Assembly: GCA_046497075.1 (NCBI GenBank)
Contig: JAWOGF010000078.1
Location: 1-13,523, forward strand
Length of the DNA stretch: 13,523 nucleotides
Reading direction: 5' to 3'
DNA from: Saliniplasma sp046497075
Lineage (GTDB): Archaea; Thermoplasmatota; Thermoplasmata; Halarchaeoplasmatales; Halarchaeoplasmataceae
Position 1 is the stretch's first letter, and each line of letters starts with the position of its first letter. The translations under genes were made by a program, and so were the position numbers. The notes beneath the pieces were generated by a model. That model had not been told where the DNA came from, did not search any database, and was given only the letters and a program-made list of their open reading frames with translations. Positions 1 through 7,064 of the stretch are shown piece after piece.

Positions 1-1
1 G

Positions 2-862
2 AATAAAAAATCTTACCTGATCGATGATATGAGAGAAGAACCAGACGCAAAACCCGTCAAAACAGAATATAGAGCCATGCTTAGTTTGCCTGTCAGCGAA
101 TACGGGTTTTTTCAGGCGGTGTCTACCGAAGTTGGACATTTTGATGGAGAAGACCTAAAAATAGCTGAATTGCTGATCACTCACGTTACCCAAGCCCTAG
201 AGAGATTGGAATCGGAAAAAAGAGAAGAGTTCCTGCACTCTCTATTGAGGCACGATGTTAAAAACAAAAACCAAATTATCTCGGGATACTTAGAACTGAT
301 GAAGGACTATGATATCGACGAACAATTGAAAGATTTCGTTGAGAAATCAGTTAACGCAGTTAAAGAAAGCACAGAGATAATAGAAAAAACCAGGAAGCTG
401 AGAAAGATCGAGCAAGAGGAAGAGATAGGTGAAGTAAACCTGAATTCAGTGCTGGATAAAGTATTATCCCCCGAATTACAAGGGCGGTTAGAAGATAAAA
501 GGATAAAGTTGAACATCGAAGGCTCAGATCATAAAGTGAAGGGCGGACCTTTACTGGAAGCTTTATTTTCAAATCTGATAAACAATGCCGTCAAACACTC
601 GGATTGTGACGAGATAAGGATCACCTCTCAAATTGAAGAAGATGAATGTATATTAATAGTTGAAGACGACGGTGTGGGTATACCTGACGAAATGAAAAAC
701 AAGATATTTGAAAAAGGGTTCAAAAGAGGGGAGAACGCAGGAACAGGATTGGGACTGTATATGATAAAAGAGATTGCTAAGAGCTACGGTGGAAGTGTAA
801 AAGTGAAGGACTCAGTTATGGGTGGAGCTAAGTTCGAGGTTCATCTTAAACGTGCTGAATAA
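2..862 (+). CDS. Sensor histidine kinase with upstream GAF domain (5'-partial)
   Basis: Likely ATP-dependent autophosphorylating sensor kinase that passes phosphate to an unseen response regulator. The frame is open to the window edge, so the gene starts upstream; the ATG at 29 is probably internal. Counting from that Met, residues ~10-60 look like the end of a GAF sensor domain (the FDGEDLKIAELL stretch), followed by a short helical linker. The dimerisation/H-box is at ~68-92, with phospho-acceptor His75 in LLRHDVKNK. The HATPase_c domain follows: N-box around N182-N186, G1 box DDGVGIPD (213-220), and G2 box GTGLGL (238-243). No membrane segment is seen in the visible part, so it is probably cytosolic. 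The RHDVKN form of the H-box is common in halophilic and methanogenic euryarchaea. No response regulator is adjacent. The family call is firm; the signal sensed is unknown. Confidence 0.93.
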   Translation, partial: NKKSYLIDDMREEPDAKPVKTEYRAMLSLPVSEYGFFQAVSTEVGHFDGEDLKIAELLITHVTQALERLESEKREEFLHSLLRHDVKNKNQIISGYLELMKDYDIDEQLKDFVEKSVNAVKESTEIIEKTRKLRKIEQEEEIGEVNLNSVLDKVLSPELQGRLEDKRIKLNIEGSDHKVKGGPLLEALFSNLINNAVKHSDCDEIRITSQIEEDECILIVEDDGVGIPDEMKNKIFEKGFKRGENAGTGLGLYMIKEIAKSYGGSVKVKDSVMGGAKFEVHLKRAE

Positions 863-914
863 TCATTTTTAGATTAATATTCCTGCTTAACCCTAATTCC
901 CTAACCTATTAGAT

Positions 915-1191
915 TTGGGGATACAGGGCTACGTGGCTATAAAAATTGGCGAGGGTGGGGCAGAACATTCATTTAAAGACGCTGTAGACGAGTTAACTGA
1001 ACAATTTAACTTGACTCCTGAAGAAAGAAGCAAACTACTTTTAAGCGGCTCAGATCGTGTTTTTAGAAACCGTGAGGGTTGGGTAAGAACACATCTCAAA
1101 AAGGCTGGATTAATTGGATGAAACACCAGAAAGGATCGATATAAAATATTTAGATAAATTTGAAGGGTTCCGAGGGTATAGAATATCTTGA
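915..1191 (+). pseudogene. Remnant of Mrr-type restriction endonuclease N-terminal domain
   Basis: A 68-codon ORF with only a TTG start runs from 915 to a TGA at 1119-1121. Its protein resembles the Mrr_N winged helix found at the front of Mrr-type modification-dependent restriction enzymes: a HSFKDAVDEL helix, the LTPEERSKLL segment, then NREGWVRTHLKKAGLI, which matches the family pattern of a WA..L.kAGLi helix. Directly after the stop, the +1 frame (1114-1191) reads ETPERIDIKYLDKFEGFR. This resembles the PerIdikyL.kFpeF linker that follows the wing in longer Mrr proteins. The wing itself, about 20 residues, appears deleted, and no PD-(D/E)XK nuclease domain follows. I read it as a decayed gene; a small free-standing Mrr_N protein is possible. 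The assignment is from memory of the family, not a search. Confidence 0.5.
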
Positions 1192-1265
1192 GAGCAGTTT
1201 TATCCAAGGTCGATGCTATCCTGTCAATTTTGAACTCATACATCGCCAATTTGGGTATATTTAAC

Positions 1266-1327
1266 TACAATATTGTATATTACTGTACACGTAAGTATTA
1301 AATAGTACAATAGTTATACACCGTACT
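1266..1327. promoter_or_regulatory. Palindrome cluster upstream of trpE (candidate operators)
   Basis: The trp promoter region contains a perfect 12-bp palindrome TACAATATTGTA (1266-1277) and a TGTACA palindrome (1284-1289). It also has a second TACAATA (1306-1312), 40 bp from the first, and an inverted pair TAGTAC (1303-1308) / GTACTA (1323-1328). The last elements overlap or abut the TATA element and the presumed transcription start. TGTACA is the TRP-box consensus bound by TrpY in Methanothermobacter. That this cluster serves as a tryptophan operator here is inference; TGTACA also occurs by chance inside genes of this window. Confidence 0.5.
1296..1304 (+). promoter_or_regulatory. TATA-like promoter element of the trp operon
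   Basis: TATTAAATA lies upstream of the trp genes with a purine-containing stretch before it that could act as a BRE. Its centre is about 28 nt before the ATG at 1328, so initiation at or next to that ATG is expected. TTATACA at 1314-1320 is a weaker alternative. Confidence 0.5.
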
Positions 1328-1378
1328 ATGAAGCAGATAGAAAGGGATTTAGTTTGGCCTCGGAAAGAACGCGTCTAA
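1328..1378 (+). CDS. 16-codon ORF at the trp transcription start (leader ORF or trpE N-terminus in another frame)
   Basis: The ATG at 1328 is where a leaderless transcript from the TATA element should begin. It reads MKQIERDLVWPRKERV and stops at TAA (1376-1378). The trpE frame is already open from 1353, so the two overlap by 26 nt, with trpE in the +1 frame. Joining the frames by skipping one nucleotide at the stop would continue ...KERV-NLKTSITELESDDLTPV, giving TrpE a more usual N-terminal length. It could be a leader peptide with a single Trp codon, the true start of TrpE after a +1 shift, or a chance ORF. Expression cannot be judged from sequence. Confidence 0.35.
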   Translation: MKQIERDLVWPRKERV

Positions 1379-1400
1379 CCTGAAGACATCTATAACCGAA

Positions 1401-2708
1401 TTGGAATCAGATGATTTAACTCCTGTAGATGCTTACGAAACGATCAAAGGAACATACTCCGGGAGCAGTTTTTTATTAGAATCTATCGAAGGCCCAGAGA
1501 AGATAGCAAAGTACTCGTTCATCGGGTTCGACCCTGTTTTCGATATAAAAGCTAAAGGGAACAAGGTAGAATACAATAAGGATAGCAAAACAGTTGAAAA
1601 TCCGTACGAATTTTTAAGGAAAAAGTTTAACGAGTTCGACGCGGGTACAGTCGACTTCCTACCGTTCTCTTCGGGTATGGTTGGATACTTCTCATACGAT
1701 ATCGTCAGGCATTTCGAATGTTTACCGGATGAGACTAAAGACACGTTGAACCTGCCGGAGTATCATTTCATGATACCCTCTCAGATATTATGTTTCGATC
1801 ACATCGAGGATAAGGTCCACCTAGTATCTCATGAAGATATCGATGACGTATTGAAAAGAGGTACCGACACTGCGTCCGACCTTGAAGTCGGGGGAGTAAG
1901 ATCGAACAGTGAACAGGAAGATTATGAGAGTTCTATCGAAAAGTCCAAGGAATACATATGCCAGGGAGAGATCTACCAAGTGGTTCTATCTAGAAGGAAG
2001 AAAGCCAAGTTCAAAGGAGACGAATTAGAGATATATCGAAGGTTGAGGAAGATCAACCCGTCCCCTTACCTTTTTTTCTTAGATTTCGAAGAAACGAACC
2101 TCATAGGTTCTTCCCCGGAGATGCTGGTGAAAGTTGAAGATGACAAAATAACGACCAGGCCTTTAGCGGGGACTAGAAAAAGATCGAGCGACCCTGAAGA
2201 TGACGAGCGGTACAAGATCGACATGTTACTAGATGAAAAAGAAAGAGCGGAACATCTCATGCTTGTAGACCTTCACCGAAACGATATGGGTAAGGTCTCG
2301 AGGTACGGGACGGTCAAGGTCAACCAACTTATGGGCGTTGAGAAATACTCCTATGTCCAACACCTGGTCTCCACCGTAACCTCAAATTTAAGGAAGGATA
2401 AGGATTGTTTCGATGTTTTCAAAGCATGTTTCCCTGCAGGTACCGTTTCCGGGGCACCGAAGATAAGGGCTATGGAGATAATCGATGAATTAGAAGAAGA
2501 GAAAAGAGGACCATACGCAGGTGCTGTTGGATACTTCGATTTTTCAGGGAACATGGAATTTGCCATAACCATAAGGAGTATCTTCACAAAAGATGACGTT
2601 GCCTACGTTCAAGCGGGAGCCGGTATCGTTGACGATTCGGTCCCTGAAAAAGAATTCATCGAAACAGAAGATAAGATGGATGCAATGATAAGATCCCTGG
2701 AGGACTGA
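1401..2708 (+). CDS. trpE: Anthranilate synthase component I
   Basis: Converts chorismate to anthranilate with ammonia supplied by TrpG, the first committed step to tryptophan. Counting from the TTG at 1401, residue 25-28 is LLES, the motif tied to tryptophan feedback binding. Further conserved elements are GEIYQVVLS (189-197), NPSPY (219-223), TTRPLAGT (251-258), LVDLHRND (288-295), FPAGTVSGAPK (344-354) and AGAGIVDDS (405-413). All chorismate-binding-fold signatures are intact. The start is uncertain: no ATG or GTG is in frame between the upstream TAG at 1350 and the conserved LTPVDAY motif, only TTG at 1401, with no Shine-Dalgarno. A TTG start gives a very short N-terminus, like the short Sulfolobus type; +1 entry from the ATG at 1328 is the alternative. 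A GGAGG near its 3' end serves trpG. Confidence 0.95.
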   Translation: MESDDLTPVDAYETIKGTYSGSSFLLESIEGPEKIAKYSFIGFDPVFDIKAKGNKVEYNKDSKTVENPYEFLRKKFNEFDAGTVDFLPFSSGMVGYFSYDIVRHFECLPDETKDTLNLPEYHFMIPSQILCFDHIEDKVHLVSHEDIDDVLKRGTDTASDLEVGGVRSNSEQEDYESSIEKSKEYICQGEIYQVVLSRRKKAKFKGDELEIYRRLRKINPSPYLFFLDFEETNLIGSSPEMLVKVEDDKITTRPLAGTRKRSSDPEDDERYKIDMLLDEKERAEHLMLVDLHRNDMGKVSRYGTVKVNQLMGVEKYSYVQHLVSTVTSNLRKDKDCFDVFKACFPAGTVSGAPKIRAMEIIDELEEEKRGPYAGAVGYFDFSGNMEFAITIRSIFTKDDVAYVQAGAGIVDDSVPEKEFIETEDKMDAMIRSLED

Positions 2709-2713
2709 ATATA

Positions 2714-3286
2714 ATGCAAAAAATACTGCTAATAGATAATTTTGATTCATTTGTATACAACCTTGACCAGTATCTCGGCGAACTGGGTTCGGATGTGGTT
2801 GTAAAAAGGAACCACGTATCCCTTAAGGACGTGAAAGATATCGGGCCGGATAAGATCGTCATAGGTCCGGGTCCGGGAAGACCTGAAGATGCCGGTGTCA
2901 CTCTACCTATAATAGATGACTTAGGATTCAGGATCCCCATACTCGGGATCTGTTTGGGTCATCAGGCCATAGCATACGCCTACGGCGGTACGATAAAAAG
3001 AGCGAAACGATTGCTCCACGGTAAACCCAGTACGATATACCACGACAATCGGGCTTTGTTTTCGAACCTGCCCACCGCATTCAGGGGGATCAGGTATCAT
3101 TCGTTGATCGTAGATCCAGATAGTCTACCATCTCAGTTGGAAGTACTAGCGGAAACTGAAGAAAAAGAGATCATGGCTATCAAACATAAAAAACATCCGA
3201 TATACGGGTTACAGTTTCACCCCGAATCCGTTTTGAACGAATATGGTAAAGAAATATTGAGCTCATTCTTGGAGGTTAAAGCATGA
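2714..3286 (+). CDS. trpG: Anthranilate synthase component II (glutamine amidotransferase)
   Basis: Class I glutamine amidotransferase that releases ammonia from glutamine for TrpE. The 190-residue protein starts with LIDNFDSFVYNL and has the oxyanion element GPGPGRPEDAG (51-61). The nucleophile is Cys80 in GICLGHQ, and His169 and Glu171 of FHPES complete the triad. HGKPS (102-106) is also typical of TrpG/PabA. The start is fixed by GGAGG about 10 nt upstream, lying in the last codons of trpE 5 nt before. Its TGA overlaps the trpD start as ATGA, implying translational coupling. PabA cannot be excluded from the motifs alone, but the setting between trpE and trpD makes TrpG the sensible call. 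Confidence 0.96.
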   Translation: MQKILLIDNFDSFVYNLDQYLGELGSDVVVKRNHVSLKDVKDIGPDKIVIGPGPGRPEDAGVTLPIIDDLGFRIPILGICLGHQAIAYAYGGTIKRAKRLLHGKPSTIYHDNRALFSNLPTAFRGIRYHSLIVDPDSLPSQLEVLAETEEKEIMAIKHKKHPIYGLQFHPESVLNEYGKEILSSFLEVKA

Positions 3287-4293
3287 TAAAAGGAGCTATA
3301 AAGAAAGTCACTGAAGGATACGATCTGATGGAACAGGAAACATACCAGGCTATGAAGGAGATTATGGAGGGTGAAGCATCGGACGCTCAGATATCGAGCT
3401 TTTTGACGGCTCTATCCATGAAAGGTGAAAGTGTCGACGAGATATTCGCATGCGCCAAGGTCATGAGAGAAAAGGCTCACAGCATCAGAGTTCCTACCAC
3501 AGCGGTCGATCTCTGTGGGACTGGAGGCGACGGACTGGGGACTTTCAACGTGAGTACGATCTCAAGTTTGGTCGTGGCCGGTACAGACGTTCCCGTGGCT
3601 AAACACGGTAACCGGAGTGTATCAAGTAGATCGGGATCCGCTGACCTGATGGAGTGTTTGGGAGTAGATATCGAACTAGATCCCAGTGATGTAGAAAGAT
3701 GTATTCGAGATATCGGTATCGGGTTCATGTTCGCACCCAATTTCCACGGTGCTATGAAACACGCCATCGGCCCACGCCGTCAGATAGGTATCCGTACACT
3801 GTTCAACCTCTTAGGTCCTTTGACCAATCCAGGTGATGTGAATCATCAGCTTCTAGGTGTATATGAAGAGAGCCTAACAGACTTTTTTGCAGAAGTGCTC
3901 AAGAAGTTCGGTGTTGAACACGCTCTAGTGGTTCACGGCTCAGGATTGGACGAATTAACGATCACTGGAAGAAATAAGATAACGGAAGTGAAAAGAGGGT
4001 CCATCACTTCTTACCACCTTGTACCTGAAGAACTGGGATTTAACAGGAGTGAAATCGATGAGATCAAAGCAGGTAGTGTAGCAAGAAACGTAGAGATAGC
4101 GGACTCCGTTTTAGATGGGGACGATTCACCTTACAGGCACATGGTCCTTTTGAACGCAGGTGCTTCGCTGTATGCTGCCGATAGGGTGAAGGACATGGAA
4201 GCGGGAGTCGAACTTGCAAAAAAATCTATCGATTCCGGACGAGCAAAAGAAAAGTTGGATGAACTGATCGATCACACGAAGGGGGTAAACTAA
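3283..4293 (+). CDS. trpD: Anthranilate phosphoribosyltransferase
   Basis: Transfers the phosphoribosyl group of PRPP to anthranilate. The 336-residue length is normal for the family. An N-terminal helical domain (~1-70) precedes the PRPP-binding signatures DLCGTGGDG (76-84) and FNVST (88-92). Then come KHGNRSVSSRSGSAD (107-121), the anthranilate-binding region around IGPRRQIGIRT (162-172), LGPLTNP (177-183) and HGSGLDE (218-224). The ATG overlaps the trpG stop by 4 nt and is preceded by GGAGGT. One nucleotide separates its TAA from trpC. No catalytic motif appears to be missing. Confidence 0.97.
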   Translation: MIKGAIKKVTEGYDLMEQETYQAMKEIMEGEASDAQISSFLTALSMKGESVDEIFACAKVMREKAHSIRVPTTAVDLCGTGGDGLGTFNVSTISSLVVAGTDVPVAKHGNRSVSSRSGSADLMECLGVDIELDPSDVERCIRDIGIGFMFAPNFHGAMKHAIGPRRQIGIRTLFNLLGPLTNPGDVNHQLLGVYEESLTDFFAEVLKKFGVEHALVVHGSGLDELTITGRNKITEVKRGSITSYHLVPEELGFNRSEIDEIKAGSVARNVEIADSVLDGDDSPYRHMVLLNAGASLYAADRVKDMEAGVELAKKSIDSGRAKEKLDELIDHTKGVN

Positions 4294-4294
4294 A

Positions 4295-5077
4295 ATGGAT
4301 ATAAAAGAAGAGCTGGGAGAAGTAGTTGGGGGTATTATAAAACAGAAGATGAAAGACAGTATCAACTCCAAGAAAAAACTGTACCGATCCTTGAAAGAAG
4401 ATGATCATGTCGACATCATACCCGAGATCAAGCCTTCATCACCCGACCAAAAAGGGACTAGCGATATTGATCTTGAGTGGATACAAAACCTCAGTAAAGT
4501 GTACGAAGAGGAAGGAGGGAAGGGAATATCCGTACATACGGAGCAATATTATTTCGATGGACAACTAGAATACATAACCACTGTAAAAGAAAATACATCT
4601 ATCCCTGTACTTGCTAAGGGTTTCTTCTTCGATACACGTCATCTAGTCGAGTGTAAGCACCACGGAGCGGATTCATTTCTTCTATTGACAAAAGTTCTCA
4701 ACACGTTCAACAGAGATATATACGAGTTTATCAAAACGGGTGAAAGTCTCGGTCTAGAGCCCTTTGTGGAAGCCAGCAGCAGGAGCGAACTAAAAAAAGC
4801 CCTGAAGATCCATCCGAAAATCATCGAGATAAACAATCGTGATATCTACGGCGATCTTTCTATAGACCTAGAAAAAGCTAAGATGTGCAGATATATACCA
4901 GAAGACATCGCGGTGGTCAGCGCTTCAGGGGTAGAGTCAGGTGATGATATCAAACGGCTGCATAAACTGTCCAACGGCCGTATAGACGCGGTTTTAGTCG
5001 GTACTTCAATAATGAAAGCGGATTCACCCAGAGAAAAGATGAAGGAACTTGTAGAAGCCGGGAGGGAACTGCCGTGA
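4295..5077 (+). CDS. trpC: Indole-3-glycerol phosphate synthase, divergent
   Basis: Closes the indole ring by decarboxylating CdRP to indole-3-glycerol phosphate; a (beta-alpha)8 barrel of 260 residues. Recognisable elements are PEIKPSSPDQKG (43-54), VLAKGFFFD (105-113), VEA (158-160), EINNRD (178-183), SASGVES (209-215) and the phosphate-binding VLVGTSIM (233-240). Compared with Sulfolobus TrpC, Glu44, Lys46, Lys108 (general acid), Glu159 (general base), Asn180/181 and Ser211 are present. The usual KDF is KGF here, and the Glu of the ESG motif is Ala210. So the core general acid and base remain, but two normally conserved active-site acids are changed. The GTG of trpF overlaps its stop (GTGA). 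The call rests on motif order and operon position; activity needs testing because of the substitutions. Confidence 0.9.
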   Translation: MDIKEELGEVVGGIIKQKMKDSINSKKKLYRSLKEDDHVDIIPEIKPSSPDQKGTSDIDLEWIQNLSKVYEEEGGKGISVHTEQYYFDGQLEYITTVKENTSIPVLAKGFFFDTRHLVECKHHGADSFLLLTKVLNTFNRDIYEFIKTGESLGLEPFVEASSRSELKKALKIHPKIIEINNRDIYGDLSIDLEKAKMCRYIPEDIAVVSASGVESGDDIKRLHKLSNGRIDAVLVGTSIMKADSPREKMKELVEAGRELP

Positions 5078-5754
5078 CCCCAGATGTACAGGTATGTGGT
5101 ATCACCTCCAAAAGTGATGCATCGATGTGCGGAGAACTGGGTGTAGATGCAGTTGGTTTTGTAAATGTAGATAACCGTACTCGGTCTATCTCCCTTGACT
5201 CCATAAGATCCATCGTACAAGATCTAAAACCGGGTATCGTATCAACATTGATAACCTTTTCAGATGATGTAGAACAAATAATCCGTGATGGTAGGTATGT
5301 TAACGTCAACAGATTACAGCTCTACTCTGTGAATCCAGAGGAGATCGTTAAAATAAAAAAGGCCGGTTTTGAAGTGATCCGACCTATCAGTATAGATGTA
5401 GGAAACGGCGGAATGGAGATGGATCTAGATGAAGTAAAATCCCTTTCGAAAGCTTCAGATATGATATTATTCGAACCCTCCATTGAGGGAGAAACTGGCG
5501 GTACCGGAGTCACTTTTGATTATTCAGAGATTTTATCACCGCTCATCGAATATACAGAACGTTTTGGTATCGCTGGAGGACTTTCTCCGCAGAACGTACA
5601 TCAGGCGTTAAAACTCGAGCCACACGCGGTCCACGTTTCATCCGGTGTGGAATCTTTAAAAGGTAAGAAAGATAGAAAGAAGGTTAAAGATTTTGTAGAG
5701 AATGTGAGGAACAGAGAGTGCTGTGGTGAATGTGGGAGGAAAGATAAAAGATGA
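5074..5754 (+). CDS. trpF: Phosphoribosylanthranilate isomerase, divergent
   Basis: Amadori isomerisation of PRA to CdRP, the step before TrpC. The (beta-alpha)8 protein has VCGIT at 7-11 with catalytic Cys8, GVDAVGF (23-29), LQLY (81-84, usually LQLHG), GGTGVTFDYS (142-151), AGGLSPQNV (167-175) and HVSSGVES (187-194). The catalytic general acid, Asp in the usual LLDS, corresponds to Glu134 in LFEPS. The segment after GFV lacks the usual SPR and reads NRTRSIS. A C-terminal extension carries a Cys cluster (ECCGECGRK, 215-223) not expected in the family. The start is GTG at 5074 overlapping trpC; its stop forms ATGA with the next gene. The family is clear, and the divergence matches that of TrpC. 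Confidence 0.9.
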   Translation: MTPDVQVCGITSKSDASMCGELGVDAVGFVNVDNRTRSISLDSIRSIVQDLKPGIVSTLITFSDDVEQIIRDGRYVNVNRLQLYSVNPEEIVKIKKAGFEVIRPISIDVGNGGMEMDLDEVKSLSKASDMILFEPSIEGETGGTGVTFDYSEILSPLIEYTERFGIAGGLSPQNVHQALKLEPHAVHVSSGVESLKGKKDRKKVKDFVENVRNRECCGECGRKDKR

Positions 5755-6248
5755 GTCCGAGGAGCAGCAGTGGAAGAAATGACACATCCGATGGACAAGT
5801 TTACCTGTCAAATTACTTATATACAGCAGCACAATTTAAACCTTTAAGTGATAAAAATGAAATCTCGAGTGAATACCGAATCGGACGTGATGTCCCGCCA
5901 ATTCGAGCTGCCCTAGAAGATGGGTTAGGGTCAGAGCAGCTGAAAGTACTGAAAGAACTATTTTCGAGGGCTTTAAACAGTAATCAAATATTCTTATTGG
6001 AACACATCGATGGAGATAATGAATCGCTCAATTCTGTTCTTAGAGAGCTTAGCGGGGAACATAACAAACCTCTATCGACCCTCAAACTTAATGCACGGAT
6101 CCTAAAGGATCTAGGTCTGTTATCTTACGGAACCAAGAGTGATCCTGAACCTGTGGATCTAACCTGTCATGGAGAATTCGTTTTGAAAATGATAGATTTT
6201 AACGAAGATGACCTAAAACAACGGAGGGATGAAAAAGATGGAACTTAA
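5751..6248 (+). CDS. Winged-helix DNA-binding protein inside the aromatic amino acid operon
   Basis: A 165-residue protein I cannot assign to a named family. The N-terminal ~75 residues are polar and of no recognisable fold. Residues ~76-150 look like a winged helix: an initial helix (LNSNQIFLLEHI), a second helix, a recognition-helix pattern LSTLKLNARILKDLGLL (~108-124), and a wing followed by PVDLTCHGEFVLKMI. That layout (S..TLK.N...L..LGL..LT..G..VL) is typical of archaeal regulators. It overlaps trpF by 4 nt, and its 3' end overlaps the DAHP synthase gene, so it is translated as part of the operon. A plausible role is autoregulation of the operon in response to an aromatic amino acid, but no ligand-binding (ACT or RAM) domain is visible. 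The function is inference. Confidence 0.75.
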   Translation: MSPRSSSGRNDTSDGQVYLSNYLYTAAQFKPLSDKNEISSEYRIGRDVPPIRAALEDGLGSEQLKVLKELFSRALNSNQIFLLEHIDGDNESLNSVLRELSGEHNKPLSTLKLNARILKDLGLLSYGTKSDPEPVDLTCHGEFVLKMIDFNEDDLKQRRDEKDGT

Positions 6249-7044
6249 ATACAAAAAGAAAGAGAGATCAGAGATAAGAGTAGGGAGAGCTGAGTTCGGT
6301 AAGAAGCCTGTACTGATAGCTGGACCGTGCTCTATCGAAAGTAGAGAGCAGATAATGAAAACCGCTGAGTTCTTGAGTGGATTTGGAGTAGACGTACTTA
6401 GGGGCGGTGCTTACAAACCTAGGTCGTCTCCATATTCCTTCCAGGGACATGGTGTCGACGCTTTGGAATGGTTCAAAGAAGCCGGTGAAAGATATGGTCT
6501 TGCTACTGTGAGCGAGGTAATGGATACCAGGAAAGTAGATCTGATGTGTGAGTACGTAGATATCTTACAGATCGGGGCTAGGAACTCTCAGAATTTTGAA
6601 CTCCTCAAAGAGGTCGGTAGAACAGAGAATCCGGTACTTCTGAAAAGGGGTTTTGGAAATACCATCGATGAATGGTTGAATTCAGCCGAATACATATTGA
6701 GCGAGGGAAATGAAGATGTGATCCTTTGTGAGAGGGGTATCAGAACCTTTGAAGAAGCGACACGATTCACATTCGATATCTCCGCCGTACCTGTCATAAA
6801 AGAGAAAACCCACCTCCCGATAATATTGGACCCATCCCACGCATCTGGAAGGAGAGAATTCATAAAACCATTATGTAAAGCTGCTATCGCAGTGGGAGCC
6901 GACGGTATAATGTTAGAAGTCCATCCAAAGCCCGAGAAAGCTAAGTCGGATGGGAGGCAAAGTCTAAGGTTCAACGATTTCGATGAACTCATGGAGGAGA
7001 TCGGGCCAAGTATGACAGATCCAATTTCAGATGGGGCGTTTTAG
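6238..7044 (+). CDS. aroF: 3-deoxy-7-phosphoheptulonate (DAHP) synthase, type Ib
   Basis: Condenses phosphoenolpyruvate and erythrose 4-phosphate, the entry to the shikimate pathway. The 268-residue core-only enzyme has no chorismate mutase or ACT regulatory domain. Motifs are IAGPCSIES (27-35, metal ligand Cys31), GGAYKPRSSPYSFQG (56-70), QIGARNSQN (111-119), LKRG (135-138), ERGIRTFE (165-172), DPSHASG (198-204, metal ligand His201) and LEVHP (226-230, Glu227). I chose ATG 6238 over the in-frame ATG 6229 because GGAGG at 6223-6227 sits 10 nt before 6238 and almost touches 6229. It overlaps the preceding regulator gene by 11 nt. Many euryarchaea use a different early route to dehydroquinate, so the presence of this enzyme says something about the lineage. 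Substrate could be confirmed against KDO8P synthase, but the KPRSSPYSFQG motif argues for DAHP synthase. Confidence 0.95.
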   Translation: MELKYKKKERSEIRVGRAEFGKKPVLIAGPCSIESREQIMKTAEFLSGFGVDVLRGGAYKPRSSPYSFQGHGVDALEWFKEAGERYGLATVSEVMDTRKVDLMCEYVDILQIGARNSQNFELLKEVGRTENPVLLKRGFGNTIDEWLNSAEYILSEGNEDVILCERGIRTFEEATRFTFDISAVPVIKEKTHLPIILDPSHASGRREFIKPLCKAAIAVGADGIMLEVHPKPEKAKSDGRQSLRFNDFDELMEEIGPSMTDPISDGAF

Positions 7045-7064
7045 GTAACTATGGTTATAAAATA

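Larger units (their letters stand above)
863..1400. other. 538-nt stretch without an intact large gene
   Basis: This stretch separates the kinase from trpE. It holds a run of five T at 866-870 that could help terminate the kinase transcript, an Mrr N-domain remnant (about 915-1191), an AT-rich stretch, a cluster of short palindromes (1266-1327), a TATA-like element (1296-1304) and a 16-codon ORF (1328-1378) overlapping the trpE frame. No tRNA or other RNA gene was recognised. Confidence 0.7.

Noticed and set aside
929..1249. 106-codon minus-strand open frame over the Mrr remnant
   Set aside because: It mirrors the plus-strand remnant, shows no family pattern, and has no TATA element at its start.
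7050..7064. Four-codon ORF ending next to the pheA ATG, as a fourth case of the mini-ORF pattern
   Set aside because: It is inside an operon rather than at a TATA-spaced start, and pheA has its own ATG, so the pattern does not apply.
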